This document shows, in pieces, positions 51,001 to 60,040 of a stretch of 64,000 nt of DNA; positions within the stretch are counted from its first letter, which is position 1, and each line of letters opens with the position of its first letter. The position numbers were made by a program, and so were the translations under genes. The notes below the pieces were generated by a model. It ran no database searches, had not been told where the DNA came from, and worked only from the letters and a program-made list of their open reading frames with translations. This DNA comes from TMP-86 sp964247385 (GTDB taxonomy: Bacteria; Pseudomonadota; Gammaproteobacteria; Steroidobacterales; Steroidobacteraceae), in NCBI GenBank assembly GCA_964247385.1, contig CAXTUB010000011.1:1-64000 (forward strand), given 5' to 3'.

Positions 51001-52581
51001 GTGAATTCAGATCCTTCGCGCTATCGCTTCGACATCTGCGATGCGCCCATCCAAGTCGCGCGCATTGCGCATGAGTTGCGAAGCCTGGATTGCGGCGCGT
51101 GCTCGAGCTTCGAAGGTTGGGTTCGCAATCGCAACGAAGGCAAGGCCGTGAGTTTTCTGGAGTACGAAATCTTTCACGAGCTCGCGCACGCCGAGGCCGA
51201 GCGCATCGCGCGCGAGGCGATCGAGCAGTTCGATTTGCGCGCGGTGCGCATCTGTCACCGCAAAGGGCGTTTGCAGCTCGGCGAGTGTGCGGTGTACGTA
51301 GGAGTCAGCGCGCCGCATCGCGCCGAGAGTTTCGCGGGCTGCCGTTACATCATCGACGCCATCAAGCATCGTCTGCCGGTATGGAAAAAAGAAACGTACG
51401 CCGACGGAGCCCAGGAGTGGGTGAATTGCCGCCACGACCCCCACCATGATCTCAGCCACAGCAGCACGGTCGAGCGGGGCGCCGGCTTCGATGCCGCAAA
51501 GTTTTATGCACGGCAAACGTCGCTTGCGGAAGTAGGAGCAGAGGGTCAGGCGCGTCTTGCGGCAGCCAGCGTTCTGATCGTCGGCGCAGGCGGCCTTGGT
51601 TGTGCCGCGGCCGAATGCCTGACCGGCGCGGGAGTGGGCCGCATCGGGCTCGCCGATTTCGATCGAATCGATTGGACGAATCTTCATCGACAGTTCCTCT
51701 ACACGATCGAGGATGTTGGCCAGTCGAAGGCGGCGGCCGCCGCGGCGCGGCTGTGTGCGCGAAACCCAAGCGTGCAGATCGAGACCCATGCGCGTGTGAC
51801 TCGAGCCAATGTGTGCGAGTTGCTCTCGCGCTATGCGCTGGTGCTCGACTGCACGGACGAGATGCGCGTGAAGTACTTGCTGAGCGATGCGGCCATCGCG
51901 GCTGACCGTCCGCTCATTCAAGCCAGCATCTACCGCTACGAAGGCCAGTTGTTCGCCATCGATGCGCGCAGTGGCGGCGGATGCATTCGCTGCATGTGGC
52001 CGAATGCGCCGGACGCTTCGCAAATCGGCAGTTGCGAGGCGAATGGAGTGCTCGGCACCGTGCCCATGCTGTTCGGCGCACTGCAGGCGCACGCGGCGAT
52101 TGCCTATTTATTGGGCTGGCCGTGCGCACTTGGACGCGAGTTGGTGACGCTCAATTTGAATACCCTCGAGATGCAAGTCATTGCACGGCAGCGGAATTCC
52201 GCGTGCCCCGTGTGCCGCGCCGATGCGCGCCACCTTCCGCTCGCCGATGACGGCGACGACGATTTGGAGGTTGCCAAGCCAGTCGATGCAGATGCGCGAG
52301 ATTTCTTTTCGAGCTATGCGTTGATCGACGTGCGTGAAGCGAGCGAGCGCGCAGAGCTCATGCTCGACGATGCGCGTTGGATTCCCATGAGCCGCTTGCA
52401 GGCGCAGGAGCTCGCGACGCTCGACAAGCCCTACTTGTTCGTGTGCTCACGCGGCCAACGCAGTCTGGCTGCGGCTCGCTCGGTTCGAGCCGCCGGTCGT
52501 GCGCGCGCGTTCAGTCTCCTGGGCGGCTTACAATCGCTCGATCTCCCAACCTTCAATCTCGTGTCCAAGGCGGTTCCATGA
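51001..52581 (+). CDS. Single-chain fusion of MoaE, MoeB/ThiF-type E1 and rhodanese
   Basis: One uninterrupted frame of 526 residues from GTG 51001 encodes three molybdopterin functions. Residues about 1-145 are MoaE, the large subunit of molybdopterin synthase, including HRLPVWKKETYADGAQEWV with its active-site lysines. After a short linker, about 165-410 is a MoeB-type adenylyltransferase that activates MoaD: GAGGLGCAAAE nucleotide loop, the NLHRQFLY block, and two zinc CxxC pairs, CIRC near 329 and CPVC near 402. Residues about 430-525 are a rhodanese domain with the active loop VCSRGQRS (Cys near 481). MoeB-rhodanese pairs are known (MoeBR, MoeZ, human MOCS3); the added MoaE is unusual. 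Its stop overlaps the modA start (ATGA). No separate moaE or moeB lies in the window. Confidence 0.92.
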   Translation: MNSDPSRYRFDICDAPIQVARIAHELRSLDCGACSSFEGWVRNRNEGKAVSFLEYEIFHELAHAEAERIAREAIEQFDLRAVRICHRKGRLQLGECAVYVGVSAPHRAESFAGCRYIIDAIKHRLPVWKKETYADGAQEWVNCRHDPHHDLSHSSTVERGAGFDAAKFYARQTSLAEVGAEGQARLAAASVLIVGAGGLGCAAAECLTGAGVGRIGLADFDRIDWTNLHRQFLYTIEDVGQSKAAAAAARLCARNPSVQIETHARVTRANVCELLSRYALVLDCTDEMRVKYLLSDAAIAADRPLIQASIYRYEGQLFAIDARSGGGCIRCMWPNAPDASQIGSCEANGVLGTVPMLFGALQAHAAIAYLLGWPCALGRELVTLNLNTLEMQVIARQRNSACPVCRADARHLPLADDGDDDLEVAKPVDADARDFFSSYALIDVREASERAELMLDDARWIPMSRLQAQELATLDKPYLFVCSRGQRSLAAARSVRAAGRARAFSLLGGLQSLDLPTFNLVSKAVP

Positions 52582-53354
52582 AAGCGTTCGAGCGCGTTTG
52601 TTTCTTTCTGATGACTTTCGTCGCGGGCTTCGCCTCGGCGGCCGATGCGACCGGCGCAACGGAGCTGCGCGTGGCCGTGGCCGCCAATTTTCTCGGCACG
52701 CTGCAGACGCTCGCGCCCAAGTTCGAGCAATCCAGCGGTCATCCGATCATTGCCAGCGGCGGTGCCTCGGGTCTGCTCACAACGCAAATCATCGAAGGTG
52801 CGCCGTTCGATGTATTTTTATCGGCCGATGCAGAGCGCCCCAAGCAGCTCGAAGCGAAGGGGCTCACGGTCGAGGGCAGCCGGTCGACGTACGCGATTGG
52901 CACCTTGGTGCTCTGGAGCCCGACGACGCACCCGATCGATGGCGAAGTGCTCGGCAAGGCGGCGTTTCGACATCTCGGCATCGCCAATCCCGCCAGTGCA
53001 CCCTACGGCCGGGCAGCGCAAGAGGTGCTGACCAAGCGCGGTCTTTGGGATTCACTGAATCGCGAAGGCAAGATCGTGGTGGGCGAGAGCATCACACAAG
53101 CTTGGCAATTCGCACAGTCTGGTAATGCGGAATTTGCATTCGTCGCTCTTTCGCAAACGCTCGATGCGCAAGGAAAAGCCACGGGCTACTCGTGGCTGCC
53201 GCCCAGTAGCGATTACTCGCCCATCATTCAAGATGCCGTGGTCTTGAAACGCACGCGCAGCCCGGACGCCTCGCAGGCGTTCGTGCGCTGGCTCACGCAC
53301 GATCCCGTCGCGCTCGGGATCATCAAAGCAGCGGGGTATCAAACCTCGCCGTAG
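52578..53354 (+). CDS. modA: Molybdate ABC transporter substrate-binding protein ModA
   Basis: ModA binds molybdate in the periplasm. The 258-residue protein has a signal peptide (FFLMTFVAGFASA) and the family blocks LRVAVAANFLGTLQTLAPKFE, IIASGGASGLLTTQI with the oxyanion-binding serines, FDVFLSADAERPKQLE and the YGRAAQEVL block. ATG 52578 overlaps the stop of the MoaE-MoeB-rhodanese gene. modB follows after 31 bases. Confidence 0.95.
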   Translation: MKAFERVCFFLMTFVAGFASAADATGATELRVAVAANFLGTLQTLAPKFEQSSGHPIIASGGASGLLTTQIIEGAPFDVFLSADAERPKQLEAKGLTVEGSRSTYAIGTLVLWSPTTHPIDGEVLGKAAFRHLGIANPASAPYGRAAQEVLTKRGLWDSLNREGKIVVGESITQAWQFAQSGNAEFAFVALSQTLDAQGKATGYSWLPPSSDYSPIIQDAVVLKRTRSPDASQAFVRWLTHDPVALGIIKAAGYQTSP

Positions 53355-53385
53355 GAGGTTCTGCTCGACTTACGCGAGCTAGCCA

Positions 53386-54063
53386 GTGTCCGCCGCAGAC
53401 ATTCAGGCGCTCTGGATTTCGCTGCGCCTCGCGATCACGACGACCGCGTTGCTTCTGTTGTTGGGCGTGCCGCTTGCGTGGTGGCTTGCTCGAAGCAGGC
53501 ACTTCTTGCGCTCGTGGGTGGATGCGCTGATCGCGTTGCCTCTGGTGCTGCCGCCCACGGTCATTGGCTTCTATGTGCTGCTGCTCCTGAGCCCGCGCGG
53601 GCCGCTGCACTCGGCACTGCATGTGCTCGGCCTGGATTCCCTGGTGTTCACCTTTGCCGGCTTGCTGATCGGCTCGCTCATCTATTCGCTGCCTTTCGCC
53701 ATCCAGCCGCTGCGCGATGCCTTTGCCGCCACCCCATCGCGTGTATTGGAAGCCGCGCAGACCTTGCGGGCCGCGCCCTTGGACCGGTTCATTCACGTGG
53801 CGCTGCCGCTCGCGCGCAATGGCTTCTTGACGGCGGGCGCTCTCACGTTTGCACACACGCTGGGCGAGTTCGGCGTGGTCTTGATGTTGGGCGGCAATAT
53901 TCCGGGCCGAACGCGCACGGCTTCGGTGGCAATCTTTGACCACGTCGAAAGCATGCAGTACGACGATGCGCATCGCCTCGCCATCGTCTTGCTGATCTCA
54001 TGCTTCGCTCTGTTGATGATGGTGCAGCGGCTCGCGCCGCGCACGCGCGCGGCTCCGCCATGA
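53386..54063 (+). CDS. modB: Molybdate ABC transporter permease ModB
   Basis: ModB is the channel of the molybdate importer. The 225 residues show five to six helices and the EAA coupling loop (EAAQTLRAAPLDRFIHVALPLARNG), plus the ModB-type PLVLPPTVIGFYVLLLL block and FAHTLGEFGVVLMLGGNIPG. The start is GTG 53386, and the stop overlaps the modC start as ATGA. Confidence 0.96.
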   Translation: MSAADIQALWISLRLAITTTALLLLLGVPLAWWLARSRHFLRSWVDALIALPLVLPPTVIGFYVLLLLSPRGPLHSALHVLGLDSLVFTFAGLLIGSLIYSLPFAIQPLRDAFAATPSRVLEAAQTLRAAPLDRFIHVALPLARNGFLTAGALTFAHTLGEFGVVLMLGGNIPGRTRTASVAIFDHVESMQYDDAHRLAIVLLISCFALLMMVQRLAPRTRAAPP

Positions 54064-55121
54064 GTCTCGATGGCGCACTTACCCTCGAGCGGGGAGATTT
54101 TCAATTGGATTGCGCATTGAATGTGCCTAGCCGCGGCGTCACCGCGGTGTTCGGACGCTCAGGCTCCGGCAAGACCGCGCTGCTTCGATGCATCGCAGGA
54201 CTGGAGCCCAATGCGCGCGGGCGCTTACGCTTCGGTAGCTCGGTGTGGCAGAGCGAGGGATGTTTCGTTCCAGCGGAAAAGCGCGGCGCCTGTCTCGTGT
54301 TTCAACAGCCGACGTTGTTTACGCATCAGTCGGTGCGCGACAATCTTCGATTTGCGCAGAAGCGCGCGCCCCGCGAGGGCCGCCGATCCATCGATCACGT
54401 GGCGCACGCGATGGGCGTCGGCGCGCTGCTCGACCGCAGTGCTGCGAATCTATCGGGCGGCGAGTCGCAGCGGGTCGCCATTGCGCGTGCCGTGCTGTCG
54501 AGCCCGCAACTCCTCTTGCTCGATGAGCCCCTGTCCAGCTTGGACGAAGCGGGCAGGGCGGAGGTCTTGCCGTATCTTGAAAGCTTGTATCGAGACCTGC
54601 AGATTCCGATCATTTACGTCACCCATTCGCTTGGTGAAGTGATCCGGCTGGCCGACCGCTTGTTGCTGCTCGAGCGCGGGAAAATTTCTGCGGCCGGAGA
54701 TCTCGCGGATCTTTTGACGCGCCTCGACTTGTCTTTGTGTCAGCGCGACGATGCAGCCGCCGTGCTCGAGGGCACGCTTACGCAACACGAGCCGCGCGAT
54801 GGCTTGAGCCGCTTCGAGTTCGACGGCGGCGCGCTGCAGATCCCGCTGCACGAAGCGCAGCTCAATGCGCGAGTGCGCGTGCGCATCAATGCCCGCGACG
54901 TCAGCATCGCGCTGCAGCCGCCGGCCCTTTCAAGCATCCTGAACGTGATCACCGCGCAAGTGATCGAAATCATTCCGCATGTTCTGGCCGTACAAGTCGT
55001 GGTGAAACTGCGCGTCGGGTCTCAGCACGTGCTTGCGCGGCTCACCCGCCGCTCGGTATCGGCACTCGATCTGCGGCCGGGGATGAGCGTCTACGCGCAG
55101 ATGAAGAGCGTCGCGCTGTGA
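54060..55121 (+). CDS. modC: Molybdate ABC transporter ATP-binding protein ModC
   Basis: ModC drives molybdate import. The 353 residues have Walker A (VFGRSGSGKTALLR), Q-loop (LVFQQPTLF), signature (ANLSGGESQRVAIARA), Walker B (LLLLDEPLSSLDEA) and H-loop (YVTHSLGEV). A C-terminal TOBE domain (about 280-350, RVRINARDVSIALQPP) allows regulation by molybdate. The frame extends upstream within modB, but the ATG at 54060 gives the normal N-terminus. It converges with xdhC, leaving 22 bases between stops. No modE regulator gene is in the window. Confidence 0.96.
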   Translation: MSLDGALTLERGDFQLDCALNVPSRGVTAVFGRSGSGKTALLRCIAGLEPNARGRLRFGSSVWQSEGCFVPAEKRGACLVFQQPTLFTHQSVRDNLRFAQKRAPREGRRSIDHVAHAMGVGALLDRSAANLSGGESQRVAIARAVLSSPQLLLLDEPLSSLDEAGRAEVLPYLESLYRDLQIPIIYVTHSLGEVIRLADRLLLLERGKISAAGDLADLLTRLDLSLCQRDDAAAVLEGTLTQHEPRDGLSRFEFDGGALQIPLHEAQLNARVRVRINARDVSIALQPPALSSILNVITAQVIEIIPHVLAVQVVVKLRVGSQHVLARLTRRSVSALDLRPGMSVYAQMKSVAL

Positions 55122-55143
55122 GGCGCTGAGTTTCCTCACGCGC

Positions 55144-56082
55144 TCAAAGTGCAGCGGCGGGCCGCACACAACGCAGCGCCGCGACCGCGCCGGCCGCAAT
55201 GGACAGCGCGATTTCGTTGGGCCCTTGCGCTCCGATTCGTAAGCCGGCGGGGCCTTCGATCCGGGCGATGCGCGCCGCGCTCACGCCGCGCTCTGTCAGC
55301 CGCTCGACTCGCGCCGCGTGCGAACGTACCGAGCCCAGCGCGGCAACGTACCCCGGCTCGAATTCCAGCGCGGCGCTCAATGCGGCGTCATCCAGTTTGG
55401 GATCGTGGCTCAACGTGACGACGGCAGTGGATGGGTCGGGACGCAATGCACGCATGGCCTCATCGGGCCAGCGGCCGTCGAGCGCCGCGTGCGCAAAACG
55501 CGAGCGTGTCAAAAAGCGCTCGCGTGGATCGATCACCGTGACGGCGAACCCGCTGGCCAACGCAATGTCGGCGAGCGCCTGCGCCACATCGACCGCGCCG
55601 ACCAGCAGCATTCGCCATAGCGGCGAATACACATTGTTGAACTGGTGAGGATGCGGCACGTCGACGCATCGGCTGATGCCGTCGCGCAATTCGGTCGCGA
55701 CGATTTGAGACTGCCCCTGTCGCACGCGCTCCTCGACGACTGAGAAAATCTCCGGTGCAAATCCGCTGTCATTGACCGGCTGGATCAGCACGTCGATCTC
55801 GCCACCGCAAGGCAGGCCCACTTCCCATGCCGAGGCGTTGCTGATGCCGTAACTTTTGAGGACTGACGGGCTTCCCGTGGCGATGCTCGCGCCAAGAAAC
55901 AGCACATCGGTCTCAACGCAACCACCGGATACCGAGCCCGTGAACCGGCCATCCTCCGCCATCAGTAGATGGCTCCCGCGCGGCCGCGGCGCCGAGCCCC
56001 AAGTGTTCACCACCGTGGCAAGCGCCATGCGCTGCCCGCGCCAGGCAAGCCCCGCACGCATGATTTCCAAGGACGTGGTCAT
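55144..56082 (-). CDS. XdhC family molybdenum-enzyme maturation protein
   Basis: XdhC-type chaperones bind the molybdenum cofactor, help add the terminal sulfido ligand and insert it into xanthine-oxidase-family enzymes. The 312 residues show the N-terminal VVNTWGSAPRPRGSHLLMA and GSVSGGCVE blocks and a C-terminal Rossmann domain (MLLVGAVDVAQALADIALASGFAVTVIDPR). The usual GAGHV of that loop is GAVDV here. The start ATG overlaps the mocA stop, and it is last in the operon with the aldehyde oxidoreductase genes, its presumed client. Confidence 0.9.
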   Translation of the reverse strand: MTTSLEIMRAGLAWRGQRMALATVVNTWGSAPRPRGSHLLMAEDGRFTGSVSGGCVETDVLFLGASIATGSPSVLKSYGISNASAWEVGLPCGGEIDVLIQPVNDSGFAPEIFSVVEERVRQGQSQIVATELRDGISRCVDVPHPHQFNNVYSPLWRMLLVGAVDVAQALADIALASGFAVTVIDPRERFLTRSRFAHAALDGRWPDEAMRALRPDPSTAVVTLSHDPKLDDAALSAALEFEPGYVAALGSVRSHAARVERLTERGVSAARIARIEGPAGLRIGAQGPNEIALSIAAGAVAALRCVRPAAAL

Positions 56083-56705
56083 GCGCGGCGCGCGAGTCCG
56101 TCAGCCATCCAACCGCGGCGCAAATCGGCTGGCGTATCGACATCGAAGAGAACGCCGGCGTGTTGAGTTTCCACGTAAGTCACATCGGCCGCATGCAGCA
56201 ATGCGCCGGCGCCGCGATCGCCCTCGAGCTGCCGTGCCTTCGCGAGCAATGGGCGGCCGAGCAGAACAGGGTGACCTCGTTGCCCTTGGCACATCGGCGC
56301 AGCACCGGTGCGGCGGTCGAGAGCTTCGATCAATTGAGCTGCCATCGCGTGCGGCACGAGCGGCATGTCGCCCAAAAAGATGAGCACGCCCGGCGCCTCA
56401 TCCGGCACGGCGCCGAGAGCGGCGTGCAAGCTGGCGGATAGACCCCGCGCCGCATCATGCACGTGCACCTCGCGCAAAGCGCCTTTACGATCGCTGCCGA
56501 TCGACCACTGCCGAATCAATTCGGTGGTGGGCGCTGAGCCATCAGTGACCACGAGCACCGCTTCCACCGGTGCGGCAGCCGCCGCATCCAAAGACCAGGC
56601 GAGCAAAGGCCTTCCGCGAAAAGGGGCGCTCAACTTGAATGCGCCGAAGCGCGTGCTCGCGCCCGCCGCCAGAAGAATCGCGTAAAAGCCGCTCATCTCA
56701 TTCAA
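56079..56705 (-). CDS. mocA: Molybdenum cofactor cytidylyltransferase MocA-like
   Basis: MocA adds CMP to the molybdenum cofactor, giving the form used by xanthine-oxidase-family enzymes. The 208 residues have the nucleotidyltransferase signature AILLAAGASTRFGAFKLSAP and the magnesium-binding FLGDMPLVP block, with GQRGHPVLLGRPLL further on. It lies 51 bases after the large molybdenum subunit and overlaps xdhC by four bases, so enzyme, cofactor dinucleotide synthesis and insertion are encoded together. Confidence 0.9.
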   Translation of the reverse strand: MNEMSGFYAILLAAGASTRFGAFKLSAPFRGRPLLAWSLDAAAAAPVEAVLVVTDGSAPTTELIRQWSIGSDRKGALREVHVHDAARGLSASLHAALGAVPDEAPGVLIFLGDMPLVPHAMAAQLIEALDRRTGAAPMCQGQRGHPVLLGRPLLAKARQLEGDRGAGALLHAADVTYVETQHAGVLFDVDTPADLRRGWMADGLARRA

Positions 56706-56756
56706 TGGATGCAGCGCAGCGCCGCGCTCGAAAGACTCGCTGAAATGGATGCTCGA

Positions 56757-59057
56757 TCAGAGCAACTTGTCGAGAGTGATCGGGAGCTCACGAATGCGTC
56801 GGCCCGTCGCATTGTAAATGGCGTTCGCCACCGCGGCGCCGACCCCCGTGATGCCAATCTCGCCTACGCCGCGCGCACCCATGGGCGTGTGCGGATCGGG
56901 AATGTCCGTGAACAGAATCTCGATCTCAGGCACGTCCTGATGCACCGGCACGTGATATTCGGCAAGGCTCGCATTCATGATGCGGCCGTTGCGCTCATCG
57001 AACTGCGTTTCTTCCATGAGAGCGAGACCCAAGCCCATGATGATACCGCCGCGGAATTGGCTTGCAGCGGTCTTCGCATTGAGAATGCGCCCGCAATCGA
57101 ACGAGCCGACAAAACGGCTTATCCTCGGCTCACCCGTCACTGCATTGACTCGAACTTCGCAAAAATGAGCGCCGTGGGAATGCATCGACCAGTGCTGTGT
57201 CTCGAGCGGAGGCGGCGCGCTTGCTTGCACGACCAACTGGTCGCGGCCCGCGCCCCTCAACAGCGCGGCATAGGTCTCATGAACCGCGGGGTCTGCAATC
57301 AAGCTGAGGCCGCCGTCGCGGGGCTCGACGTGCTCGGGCTTGCTTCCGTACAGCGTCGAGCTCTTGTCTGCGATCGCAAGCAGTTCTTTCACCAGCTCGC
57401 GCTCGGCCGCCATGACGGCGCTCCCGATGGAGGCCGACTGTTGCGAGCCGCCTGCCAGCACGACGCCGGGGAAGCGTGAATCGCCATAGCAAAACTTGAC
57501 ACGCTCCATGGGCAGGCCGAGGCGCTCGGCCGTGACTTGGGTCTGCGCGGTCGAGGTCCCCATCCCCATTTCGTGTGCCGCTATCTCCACCGTCACCGCG
57601 CCGTCTCGGTCGAGCGTGATGCGCGCCATGCCGCCGGGCATGCGGTAGTAGGGATACGTCGCGGTAGCGCAGCCCATGCCGATGAGCCACTCGCCTTCGC
57701 GCAGGGTACCCGGCTTCGCTGGCCTGCGATTCCAACCGAACTTCTGCGCGCCGTCGCGATACGCCTGGACGAGATGGCGCGAAGAAAATGGCAGACCGGT
57801 GGTCGGATCTTTCGTCGGCTCATTACGAATGCGCAGCTCGATGGGGTCGATGCCGATTTGATTGGCCAGCTCATCCACCGCGGATTCCAATGCGAACGTG
57901 CCGACCGATTCACCGGGGGCACGCATGAAGGTGTTGGCCAACATATCGAGTTGCACGAACTCGACGTCCAGCATGAAGTTTTCCGACGCGTACAGCGACT
58001 CGGCCGGCAAAACGAAGGGCTCGGGCAAATTATTGTGATACGACATGGCGACCGTGCCGGTATGCACCATGGCATCGAAGCGCCCGTCGGCGCGCGCTCC
58101 TATGGCGACCCGCTGCTCGGTGCACGTTCTGCCGCCCACGAGCCGATAAACGCCCTCCCGCGACAAGGTCAAGCGCACCGGTCGCTGCGTAAGCAAGGCC
58201 GCCGCTGCCGCGAGCACTTGGTGGCTCCACAAGGTTTTTCCGCCAAATCCGCCGCCGACGTAAGGCGAAGTCACGTGCACCTTGTCTTCTGGCATGTCGA
58301 ACACCTGCGCGAGCGACCATGCGACGTGCGATACGCCTTGCGATGCATCGTGCAGCGTGAGCTCATCGCCTTTCCAGGCAAGCGTCACCGCGTGCAATTC
58401 AATGGCGTTGTGATTTTGCCGCGGCGTTCGATAAACGCAATCGACGCGATGCGGCGCCGCCGCGAGCGTAGCTTCGGCATCGCCAATTTTGGTGCGCAGC
58501 GATTCGCCCTGGAACTCGCCGGGTGTCGTGCCACGCGCCTTGGCAGCTTCGAAGCTCGTAAGATGTGAATCCGCCGCGAAGCGTGCGCGAATGAGCGTGG
58601 CGGCATGATCTGCCTGTTCCTGAGTCTCAGCGAGAACCAGCGCAATCGGTTGACCATTCCAATGCACACGATCGTCTTGCATCACCGCAAGATCATCGCC
58701 GCCGGCCGCCTTTTCATTGGTCAGAAAAAGCGGCATGGGCTTGAGCCGCGGCGCGTTTTGATGAGTCATCACGAGCACGACACCGGCAGCGGCCTCCGCC
58801 GCTCTCACATCCAGCTCCGCGATGCGGCCTTTGGCGATGGTGCTATGGACGAGCGCGGCATAGGCCAATCCTTGCATGGGAAAGTCCGCGGCATAACGCG
58901 CCTGTCCCTGCACTTTGAGCGGTCCATCGAGCCGTGAGATGGCTTGTCCAATGAGACCGTGCTTGCGCGCAATGAGCGGGTCCGGCGTTCCGCCGGGCAT
59001 CCAAGAATCGGGCGCGTGCTCAATGGCTTTTTTGACGAGAGTCTTGATGAGACTCAT
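56757..59057 (-). CDS. Molybdenum-binding subunit of a xanthine-oxidase-family aldehyde oxidoreductase (PaoC-type)
   Basis: This 766-residue catalytic subunit should bind the molybdopterin cytosine dinucleotide cofactor and hydroxylate an aldehyde. Family blocks in order: IGQAISRLDGPLKVQGQARYAAD, the SPYVGGGFGGKTLW cofactor loop, RAPGESVGTFALESAVDELA, EMGMGTSTAQTQV and the C-terminal MGARGVGEIGITGVG, whose glutamate is the catalytic base. No signal peptide is evident. Size and the three-subunit layout with a FAD subunit and a 2Fe-2S subunit match PaoABC/YagTSR enzymes. The substrate is not predictable. Its ATG overlaps the FAD subunit stop. Confidence 0.92.
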   Translation of the reverse strand: MSLIKTLVKKAIEHAPDSWMPGGTPDPLIARKHGLIGQAISRLDGPLKVQGQARYAADFPMQGLAYAALVHSTIAKGRIAELDVRAAEAAAGVVLVMTHQNAPRLKPMPLFLTNEKAAGGDDLAVMQDDRVHWNGQPIALVLAETQEQADHAATLIRARFAADSHLTSFEAAKARGTTPGEFQGESLRTKIGDAEATLAAAPHRVDCVYRTPRQNHNAIELHAVTLAWKGDELTLHDASQGVSHVAWSLAQVFDMPEDKVHVTSPYVGGGFGGKTLWSHQVLAAAAALLTQRPVRLTLSREGVYRLVGGRTCTEQRVAIGARADGRFDAMVHTGTVAMSYHNNLPEPFVLPAESLYASENFMLDVEFVQLDMLANTFMRAPGESVGTFALESAVDELANQIGIDPIELRIRNEPTKDPTTGLPFSSRHLVQAYRDGAQKFGWNRRPAKPGTLREGEWLIGMGCATATYPYYRMPGGMARITLDRDGAVTVEIAAHEMGMGTSTAQTQVTAERLGLPMERVKFCYGDSRFPGVVLAGGSQQSASIGSAVMAAERELVKELLAIADKSSTLYGSKPEHVEPRDGGLSLIADPAVHETYAALLRGAGRDQLVVQASAPPPLETQHWSMHSHGAHFCEVRVNAVTGEPRISRFVGSFDCGRILNAKTAASQFRGGIIMGLGLALMEETQFDERNGRIMNASLAEYHVPVHQDVPEIEILFTDIPDPHTPMGARGVGEIGITGVGAAVANAIYNATGRRIRELPITLDKLL

Positions 59058-60040
59058 GGGCTCGGCTCCACGAGCTCGTTCAGCACGGCTACCAGGGTTC
59101 GCCGGGCCAATTCGATCTTGAATCCGTTATGCGAAAGCGCGACTGCGCCGGCGAGCTCAGCGTCGGCTGCCGAGCGAAACAGCTCTTCATCGACATCGCG
59201 CCCGCGCAGCACGCTCTCAAGTTTCGATGCACGCCAAGGTTTCGGCGCAACGCCGCCCAGAGCGACTCGCACAAATTTCACCGCGCGGCCCTCGAGCTCG
59301 AGCACAGCAGCTACCGATACCAACGCGAACGCATAGCTCGAGCGGTCGCGCACTTTGCGGTAGGCGGAGCGCGCGCCCGTGATGGGCGGTGGCAGCTCAA
59401 CCGCGGTGATCAGCTCCCCAGATCTCAACGTGTTTTCTTCCGACGGCTCACTTCCCGGCAGCCGGTGCAAATCCGTCAGCTCGATCACCCGCGGGCCATC
59501 GAGACCGCGAGTGTGCACTTTGGCATCCAGCGCCGCGAGCGCCACGCACATGTCCGAAGGATGCGTCGCCACACACGAGCTCGAAGCGCCCAGAATCGCG
59601 TGCATGCGATTGAAGCCATCGATGGCGTCGCAGCCCGCACCCGGCACACGCTTGTTGCAGCGTGAGCCTTCCACGTCATAAAAATAAGTGCAGCGCGTAC
59701 GTTGCAATAAATTACCAGCCACGGTGGCCATGTTCCGGATCTGCGCCGAGGCTCCGGCGACGATCGCGCGAGTCAGCACAGGGTACCGGGTGCGCACGAG
59801 ACGATGCTCCGCCACGGCCGTATTCTTGGTCGCGGCGCCAATGAGCAAGCCACCGCCGGGCTGCTCTCGAATGTCACTTGACAGCCGGGTGACATCCACC
59901 AGGGTGCGCGGGCTCTCAATCGACTCACGCATCAGATCTACGAGATTGGTGCCGCCGCCGAGATATTTCGCGCGCGCGGTGCTGCCCTGACGAAGCGCCT
60001 CGTCGGCGCTCGTGGATCGTAAGTATGCAAACGGCGTCAT
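59054..60040 (-). CDS. FAD-binding subunit of the molybdenum aldehyde oxidoreductase (PaoB-type, with extra cysteines)
   Basis: This 328-residue subunit passes electrons from the iron-sulfur centres to its FAD and then to an acceptor. FAD blocks are YLGGGTNLVDLM and IRNMATVAGNLLQRTRC. A cysteine-rich insert (TRC, then GSRCNKRVPGAGC, then the SSSCVATHPSDMCVAL segment) matches the [4Fe-4S] site of PaoB-type subunits rather than xanthine dehydrogenases. ATG 60038-60040 overlaps the stop of the 2Fe-2S subunit gene; the longer open frame inside that gene is not used. Confidence 0.92.
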   Translation of the reverse strand: MTPFAYLRSTSADEALRQGSTARAKYLGGGTNLVDLMRESIESPRTLVDVTRLSSDIREQPGGGLLIGAATKNTAVAEHRLVRTRYPVLTRAIVAGASAQIRNMATVAGNLLQRTRCTYFYDVEGSRCNKRVPGAGCDAIDGFNRMHAILGASSSCVATHPSDMCVALAALDAKVHTRGLDGPRVIELTDLHRLPGSEPSEENTLRSGELITAVELPPPITGARSAYRKVRDRSSYAFALVSVAAVLELEGRAVKFVRVALGGVAPKPWRASKLESVLRGRDVDEELFRSAADAELAGAVALSHNGFKIELARRTLVAVLNELVEPSP

